The position numbers and the translations under genes are program-made. Shown piece after piece: positions 6,339 to 10,061 of a stretch of 10,061 nucleotides of DNA. The stretch lies in assembly GCA_964429355.1 (NCBI GenBank), contig CAYSCH010000346.1:1-10061 (forward strand), read 5' to 3'. Within the stretch, counting starts at the first letter, position 1. The number at the start of each line of letters is the position of its first letter. This DNA comes from JAAYAY01 sp964429355 (lineage in GTDB: Bacteria; Planctomycetota; Planctomycetia; Pirellulales; Thermoguttaceae). The notes beneath the pieces are model-generated. The model did not search any database, was not told where the DNA came from, and saw only the letters and a program-made list of their open reading frames with translations.

Positions 6339-6367
6339 ATGACGGCAGGCCGGCAATGTTCTAAAAT
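6339..6367 (+). promoter_or_regulatory. Candidate sigma-70 promoter for hemL
   Basis: ATGACG (6339-6344; 4/6 to TTGACA) and TAAAAT (6362-6367; 5/6 to TATAAT) are separated by exactly 17 bp, about 77 bp before the hemL ATG. The 300-bp space between the epimerase and hemL starts must hold promoters in both directions; none is clear for the epimerase. Confidence 0.45.
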
Positions 6368-6403
6368 CGGGTGTTTGTTGTCATAGTATCAGCAGATGCC
6401 AGT

Positions 6404-6420
6404 GGCAGGATGCTCCTGCC
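6404..6420 (+). promoter_or_regulatory. Hairpin in the hemL leader
   Basis: GGCAGGA-TGC-TCCTGCC is a perfect 7-bp stem with a triloop, 24 nt before the hemL start codon. It falls within the predicted 5' untranslated region. There is no clear Shine-Dalgarno next to the start codon, so the hairpin may affect ribosome entry or mRNA stability. Confidence 0.35.
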
Positions 6421-6444
6421 GAAGCCCTCAGTCAGGCCCGCTCC

Positions 6445-7743
6445 ATGAATCACCAGGTCAGTCACCGTATCTTTGCACGTGCAAAACAACTCATGCCGGG
6501 CGGAGTTAACAGTCCGGCCCGCGCCTTCGGGGCCGTTGGCGGAGAACCGATTGTCATCGACCGGGGTGACGGGGCGTGGCTCTTCGACGTCGATGGAAAT
6601 CGCTACATCGACTACGTCGGTTCTTGGGGACCGATGATTCTTGGACATCGCCACCCGCTGGTCATCGCCGCCCTGGAAAAGGCGCTCGCCCGCGGTACCA
6701 GTTTCGGAGCCCCCACCGAGGCTGAAAACGAGTTGGCCGAACTGGTAATCGCGGCCATGCCGAGTGTCGAAAAACTGCGTTTCGTCAATTCGGGCACCGA
6801 GGCCACCATGAGCGCCATTCGCCTCGCTCGGGGATACACGGGGCGCGACTATATCGTCAAGTTCGCAGGCAATTACCACGGCCACGTCGACAGCCTCCTC
6901 GTTGCAGCCGGCAGTGCGGCCGCTACGCTCGGAGTTCCCAATTCTCCCGGCGTAACCGCTGGAACGGCCAACGACACACTCGTGCTGCCCTACAATGACC
7001 CGGGCGCCCTCGAAGATGCCTTCAAGGCCCACGGCGACAAGATCGCCGCCGTCATTGTCGAGCCCGTGGTCGGCAACATGGGCTGCGTCAAGGCGGAAGG
7101 CGGTTTCCGCTCCGCCCTGCGCAATCTGACCCAGAAAAACGGCGCCCTGCTCATTTTCGATGAGGTGATGACCGGTTTCCGTGTGGCCTTCGGCGGCGCC
7201 CAGGCCATATTTGGTATCAAGCCCGATCTGACCACGCTCGGAAAGGTTATCGGCGGCGGGCTGCCCGTAGGGGCCTACGGCGGGCGGGCCGACATCATGG
7301 ACCATGTCCTTCCAGCCGGACCGGTATTTCAGGCGGGCACCCTCAGCGGTAACCCGCTTGCGACCGCCGCGGGCATCGCCACCCTCCAGGTCCTTCGCGA
7401 CACGAATCCCTACCCGCGGCTGGAACAACTCTCCAACCGCCTGGCCGTCGGACTCCAGGAGGCCGCCAAAACGGCCGGAATCCCCGTCTCGATCGGCTGG
7501 TTCCAGGCCATGATGACCCTCTTCTTCAGCTCCCAGCCCATCGTCGACTGGGATTCGGCCAGCCGTTGCGACACCAAGGCCTACGCCCGGTATTTCTGGG
7601 GTCTTATTGATAGGGGTGTGTACATGCCATGCAGCCAGTTCGAAGCCCTGTTCCTCTCGACCGCCCACACCAACGACGACATCGATGCCACGGTCCGCGC
7701 GGCGGCCGAAGTCTTTGCTGAAATGGCCGGCGAGAAGGTCTGA
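6445..7743 (+). CDS. hemL: Glutamate-1-semialdehyde 2,1-aminomutase
   Basis: A 432-residue PLP enzyme (EC 5.4.3.8) that converts glutamate-1-semialdehyde to 5-aminolevulinate, the last step of the C5 route to haem and other tetrapyrroles. It belongs to the class-III aminotransferase fold. Visible landmarks are the opening MPGGVNSPARAF (17-28), the cofactor phosphate-binding SGTEATMSA near residue 116-124, NYHGHVD, IFDEVMTGFR (about residues 233-242) and the Schiff-base lysine K267 in TLGKVIGGGLPVGAYGG. The LSGNPLA motif follows. The length matches E. coli HemL (about 426). The start at 6445 gives the normal N-terminus. The gene is monocistronic here, with no hemA next to it; a candidate promoter and a leader hairpin precede it, and a GC-rich hairpin follows the stop. 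Confidence 0.98.
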   Translation: MNHQVSHRIFARAKQLMPGGVNSPARAFGAVGGEPIVIDRGDGAWLFDVDGNRYIDYVGSWGPMILGHRHPLVIAALEKALARGTSFGAPTEAENELAELVIAAMPSVEKLRFVNSGTEATMSAIRLARGYTGRDYIVKFAGNYHGHVDSLLVAAGSAAATLGVPNSPGVTAGTANDTLVLPYNDPGALEDAFKAHGDKIAAVIVEPVVGNMGCVKAEGGFRSALRNLTQKNGALLIFDEVMTGFRVAFGGAQAIFGIKPDLTTLGKVIGGGLPVGAYGGRADIMDHVLPAGPVFQAGTLSGNPLATAAGIATLQVLRDTNPYPRLEQLSNRLAVGLQEAAKTAGIPVSIGWFQAMMTLFFSSQPIVDWDSASRCDTKAYARYFWGLIDRGVYMPCSQFEALFLSTAHTNDDIDATVRAAAEVFAEMAGEKV

Positions 7744-7759
7744 CACGCTGCTCCGGCCC

Positions 7760-7776
7760 CGCGGCAGGCTGCCGCG
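7760..7776 (+). terminator. GC-rich hairpin after hemL
   Basis: CGCGGCAG-G-CTGCCGCG is a perfect inverted repeat starting 17 nt after the hemL stop; as RNA it would fold with a 6-bp stem and AGGCT loop. No U-tract follows, so it may act as a 3' stabiliser or a U-less terminator. Confidence 0.4.
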
Positions 7777-7924
7777 AATCCGCAAATCGCCTGCGAAATC
7801 CGCCCTCACTGCGGGTGGCTCCGTGCCCAGCGAATGTACCAGGACCGTTGCCGCCTGCCTCGCGGGTCACCGGCCGAGGCCCGGTTTCTCCAGCAGCGCG
7901 CCGCAGTGTCCCACGATCAATCAC

Positions 7925-7958
7925 GGAGACAATAGTGCTTTTTGTCCATATTGTCTCC
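7925..7958. repeat. 10-bp perfect inverted repeat overlapping the DUF1559 promoter
   Basis: GGAGACAATA (7925-7934) is mirrored exactly by TATTGTCTCC (7949-7958) around a 14-nt loop containing TTTTT. The right arm contains the TTGTCT -35 hexamer of the promoter at 7951-7979. No U-tract follows on the plus strand, so an operator or leader structure is more likely than a terminator. Confidence 0.6.
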
Positions 7959-7979
7959 TGAACGCGCGCCAGCTATAGT
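7951..7979 (+). promoter_or_regulatory. Sigma-70-type promoter of the DUF1559 gene
   Basis: TTGTCT (7951-7956; 4/6) and TATAGT (7974-7979; 5/6) are separated by exactly 17 bp. The predicted start near 7986 leaves an untranslated leader of about 235 nt before the ATG at 8221, long enough for leader regulation. Confidence 0.5.
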
Positions 7980-8205
7980 CAATATCAGGGCTGTGGTACG
8001 CGAGCTTTAGGTGATGAGCCGAGGCGGCCTGTGGGCCCCATCGTTCGGCGAGTCTCATATGGGACCGGAGTGTTCGTAGCTGTCGCTGTGCGGGCTTCGG
8101 GGCTGTCATGTCGGTAGTCCCCCAGTTCTTCAGCCTGGCAGCTCATTCTGGGGTGGTCCCAAGCCATTCTTGATCGTGTGTTTGTTTCTATCTTCGTTTC
8201 CACCC

Positions 8206-8211
8206 AGGAGG
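8206..8211 (+). promoter_or_regulatory. Strong Shine-Dalgarno of the DUF1559 gene
   Basis: AGGAGGTGA (8206-8214) is a full anti-16S match, the best in the window. It is 9 nt from the ATG at 8221 and 6 nt from an in-frame GTG at 8218, and it argues against the internal ATG at 8251. Confidence 0.8.
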
Positions 8212-8220
8212 TGACTTGTG

Positions 8221-9189
8221 ATGAGAAAGCGGCGGGACGTCGGAGAGGCTATGAGAGCCAGCGAGGGCTTCACATTGGTTGAATTGTTGGTCGTGATCGC
8301 GATCATCGGAATTCTGATCGCGTTGTTGCTGCCGGCCGTGCAGGCGGCCCGAGAGGCGGCCCGCAGGAGCCAGTGCACCAACAATCTGAAGCAGTGGACC
8401 CTGGGCGTCCACAATCACCTCGATTCGCAACGGGAGTACTTTTCGATCGGCGCGAACCCCGATAATCGCGTCGTGGAGAACAAGCGTCGCTACCAGCGGA
8501 TTTCCTGGCCCGTCGAGCTCTGGCCCTACGTCGAGCAGAACGTCCTCTTTGACCAGTACGATTTTACCTTGGGATTCTACCAGGCCCCCAACATGGAGCT
8601 CTGCCGGAAACAGGTGCCGGCCTACAGTTGCCCCTCGGATGCCTCCGGCGCCGAGCAGGCCCACAGCGATCCCTACTGGCGGGTCATGGGCAACTACGTG
8701 ACGAACATGGGCAACACCCATCTGCACCAGAATGCGGCCGACCAGGCGATCTTCTCCGGCGCTCCGTTCGGCGTCGGTCACGTCTACCGGATCGCCCAGA
8801 TCAAGGACGGCACGTCCAACATCGCCTGCTTCTCCGAAATCATCATCGCCTCCCCCGATGCCGTCGACGACAATCGCGGCGACATTCTCAACGACGAGGG
8901 GAGCCCCGGTTTCATGTCGATCCTGACCCCGAATTCCTCGAGTCCCGATCAGTGCCGAGGCTGCAAGGCCTCGTCGACCGATCCGAGCAACAATGAATAC
9001 CGGACGATTCCATGTTCGGTCGTTGCCGGCAATACGGAATACCAGATTGCCGCTCGCAGCCGCCATCCCGGCGGCGTCAACGTGAGCATGTGCGACGGGT
9101 CGGTGCGGTTCGTCTCCGAGACGGTCGCGCAGTCCACCTGGGAGGCCCTCCTTTCGGGCAAGGGTGGCGAGGTGGCGCAGCTCGAGTAG
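8221..9189 (+). CDS. DUF1559 protein with prepilin-type N-terminal signal
   Basis: A 322-residue member of the DUF1559 (SBP_bac_10) family. The N-terminus carries a type IV pilin/pseudopilin signal: a basic leader, then G16 before FTLVELLVVIAIIGILIALLLPAVQAAREAARR split over residues 17-49, with Glu21 as the conserved +5 glutamate, so cleavage and methylation at F17 are expected. The following QCTNNLKQWTLGVHNH is typical. The C-terminal hallmark is RHPGGVNVSMCDGSVRF (about 281-297), followed by TWEALLSGKGGE. These proteins are probably exported and surface- or pseudopilus-associated; the exact role is unknown, and planctomycete genomes carry dozens of copies. The strong Shine-Dalgarno fixes the start at 8221 (or GTG 8218). 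A lipoprotein gene follows on the same strand after 187 bp, a common arrangement for this family. Confidence 0.95.
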   Translation: MRKRRDVGEAMRASEGFTLVELLVVIAIIGILIALLLPAVQAAREAARRSQCTNNLKQWTLGVHNHLDSQREYFSIGANPDNRVVENKRRYQRISWPVELWPYVEQNVLFDQYDFTLGFYQAPNMELCRKQVPAYSCPSDASGAEQAHSDPYWRVMGNYVTNMGNTHLHQNAADQAIFSGAPFGVGHVYRIAQIKDGTSNIACFSEIIIASPDAVDDNRGDILNDEGSPGFMSILTPNSSSPDQCRGCKASSTDPSNNEYRTIPCSVVAGNTEYQIAARSRHPGGVNVSMCDGSVRFVSETVAQSTWEALLSGKGGEVAQLE

Positions 9190-9212
9190 CCGGTCGGCCC
9201 CCTCACCGGTTA

Positions 9213-9228
9213 CGCACGGATCCGTGCG
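9213..9228 (+). repeat. 16-bp perfect palindrome between the DUF1559 and lipoprotein genes
   Basis: CGCACGGATCCGTGCG lies 23 nt after the DUF1559 stop. It is followed by two copies of CTGCACG (near 9234 and 9252). No T-tract follows. It could be a 3' end or processing hairpin separating the expression of the two genes, or a dimeric protein site. Confidence 0.5.
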
Positions 9229-9376
9229 GCCCGCTGCACGGAACAGCGTTCTGCACGATAACGGTCCTGCAGGGCAGTTGCTCCAGCCGGTGATGGGATC
9301 GCATTCCACATTGAACATGCGGGGCAACAGGCTACCGCTTTCCACTACGACAATCAACCAAAGAAACCAGAAACTC

Positions 9377-9811
9377 ATGAACACTCTCAAATATGCACGG
9401 ATCGGGTTGGCACTTCTCGCTTTGGCCGGCGTGGGCGGTTGTGCCGAGAAAGCTGCGGAAATGGATGTCACCGGAAAGGTCACGATCGACGGCCAGCCGA
9501 TCGAGACCGGCACCATTTCTTTCATTGCGGCCGACGGAGCCGCGCCGACCGGCGGTGGGGTGATCAAGGACGGCGTCTACACTGCCAAGGTCCCCCCCGG
9601 AAAAAAGACCGTGCTTGTCCTTGGCAACAAGCTCGTCGGCAAGGAACCGCTCTACAAGGACGTACCCGACAGTCCGATGCGAGACAAGTACCAGATGGTT
9701 ACGCCGGAGGCCTACAATGCCGCCCACCTGACGCCGCTGAAGGCCAGTATTACCGATTCACAGCAGGGACTCGATTTCGAGCTCACCAGCAAGCTGGAAC
9801 CGAAGAAGTGA
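9377..9811 (+). CDS. Small transthyretin-like lipoprotein
   Basis: A 144-residue predicted lipoprotein. Residues 1-21 form a signal peptide ending in a lipobox (GVGGC, lipidated Cys22). The remainder is a compact beta-rich domain beginning DVTGKVTIDGQPIETGTISF (30-49), then GGGVIKDGVYTAKVPPGKKTV (about 59-79), the pattern of carboxypeptidase-regulatory/transthyretin-like domains that planctomycetes encode next to DUF1559 genes. A conserved PEAYNAAHLTPL segment precedes the charged C-terminus. It is probably anchored in a membrane facing the periplasm, with unknown function. The ATG at 9377 is chosen because it gives a complete signal peptide; there is no clear Shine-Dalgarno, only a purine-rich AAAGAAACCAGAAA stretch. 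It likely forms a unit with the DUF1559 gene, though the palindrome between them could reduce read-through. Confidence 0.9.
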   Translation: MNTLKYARIGLALLALAGVGGCAEKAAEMDVTGKVTIDGQPIETGTISFIAADGAAPTGGGVIKDGVYTAKVPPGKKTVLVLGNKLVGKEPLYKDVPDSPMRDKYQMVTPEAYNAAHLTPLKASITDSQQGLDFELTSKLEPKK

Positions 9812-9822
9812 CCCGCCTTCTG

Positions 9823-9858
9823 CCGTCCTCTCGGGAGCAACGGATCCCGAGAGGATGG
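9823..9858 (+). terminator. Strong hairpin after the lipoprotein gene
   Basis: A 14-bp stem with one G-U pair: CCGTCCTCTCGGGA (9823-9836) with TCCCGAGAGGATGG (9845-9858), around the loop GCAACGGA. It starts 11 nt after the stop codon. There is no U-tract downstream (CCGACGATTT), so it is either a U-less terminator or an mRNA 3'-end stabiliser. Confidence 0.6.
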
Positions 9859-9949
9859 CCGACGATTTGAAGTGACGGTGCTGCGGCCATCGGCCTGTCT
9901 GCGTTACCTCCGAGGTCCGCTTTCGACATTTTCCGCTCTCCCCCCGCCC

Positions 9950-9978
9950 TTGCGACCGTCTCCGCCGAGGGGTAGAAT
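9950..9978 (+). promoter_or_regulatory. Candidate promoter of a gene beyond the right edge
   Basis: TTGCGA (9950-9955; 4/6) and TAGAAT (9973-9978; 5/6) are 17 bp apart. The same TAGAAT hexamer marks the promoters of two other genes in the window. Downstream, a 7-bp inverted repeat CCACGCC (10019-10025)/GGCGTGG (10047-10053) would lie in the leader. No coding start can be fixed before the window ends. Confidence 0.45.
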
Positions 9979-10061
9979 ACGGGCCTTGGCGGTTCTCGTT
10001 CGACCCCCCATCCTGGTGCCACGCCCGCCTCTTGGCCGGAAAAACTGGCGTGGGAGCTGGT

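Larger units (their letters stand above)
7744..8220. other. 477-bp intergenic region between hemL and the DUF1559 gene
   Basis: It holds a post-hemL hairpin (7760-7776), a 10-bp inverted repeat (7925-7958), a promoter (7951-7979) and a long leader of about 230 nt with imperfect structure, including CCCCAG/CTGGGG (8120-8155 area). Small minus-strand open frames overlap here, but none has a recognisable family or convincing start apart from a 10-codon mini-ORF described in the findings. Confidence 0.55.

Noticed and set aside
5380..6342. Plus-strand open frame of 320 codons opposite the epimerase
   Set aside because: It is antisense to the AGE epimerase, whose catalytic residues are all present; it is Arg/Pro-rich with no motif.
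6361..7809. Minus-strand open frame of 482 codons opposite hemL
   Set aside because: It is an antisense shadow of a GC-biased gene; hemL on the plus strand is unmistakable, and the product has low-complexity Gly/Glu/Asp composition with no family.
7986..8220. Possible riboswitch in the long DUF1559 leader
   Set aside because: I looked for c-di-GMP, cobalamin and similar conserved cores and saw none; only weak imperfect stems are present.
8188..9567. Minus-strand open frame of 459 codons opposite the DUF1559 gene and lipoprotein start
   Set aside because: It is antisense to two clear genes and crosses their intergenic hairpins; it is explained by codon bias on the plus strand.
1..10061. Mobile element, CRISPR array, toxin-antitoxin or defence cassette
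   Set aside because: No transposase or integrase motifs, no regularly spaced repeats and no terminal repeats with target duplication are visible; the gene content is ordinary chromosomal.

Overview
The window looks like chromosomal DNA from a planctomycete. The main evidence is a DUF1559 protein with a prepilin-like GFTLVELL N-terminus (a family greatly expanded in Planctomycetes), followed by a small transthyretin-like lipoprotein. A divergent HU-type protein and a secreted protein with a planctomycete-style cytochrome-like Cys/His motif and a DPFDPEIFNRRY tail point the same way. The sequence is moderately GC-rich, genes are mostly single units on alternating strands, and several starts lack a clear Shine-Dalgarno sequence. 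No species can be named from the sequence alone.

Layout, left to right. Positions 1-659 (minus) hold the 5' part of a secreted glycoside-hydrolase-like protein that runs off the left edge. Positions 660-1265 have no intact gene, but contain a promoter-like inverted repeat, several hairpins and, on the plus strand, what reads as the decayed C-terminal end of a short-chain dehydrogenase/reductase (SDR). Then come an HU-family protein (minus), a tRNA-Ala(UGC) (minus) with a strong intrinsic terminator, and a secreted CX4CH protein (minus). A divergent promoter region leads to acylphosphatase (plus) and an ABC-2 type permease (plus). The permease converges on an AGE-family N-acylglucosamine 2-epimerase (minus). 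This is divergent from hemL, glutamate-1-semialdehyde aminomutase (plus). A 477-bp intergenic region with a promoter and a 10-bp inverted repeat precedes the DUF1559 gene and the lipoprotein gene (both plus). The right edge carries a candidate promoter for a gene outside the window.

Most genes are unrelated housekeeping or envelope functions: haem/tetrapyrrole precursor synthesis, nucleoid protein, tRNA, acyl-phosphate hydrolysis and amino-sugar epimerisation. The clearest functional unit is the DUF1559 plus lipoprotein pair, probably cell-surface proteins. No mobile element, CRISPR array or defence system is visible, and I do not see a new multi-gene system. The most interesting non-obvious signals are: (1) two promoter regions sharing the architecture ATTCTA-N21-TAGAAT; (2) the SDR relic interrupted by a long hairpin; (3) a 10-bp inverted repeat overlapping the -35 box of the DUF1559 promoter, which on the other strand buries the Shine-Dalgarno of a 10-codon mini-ORF.
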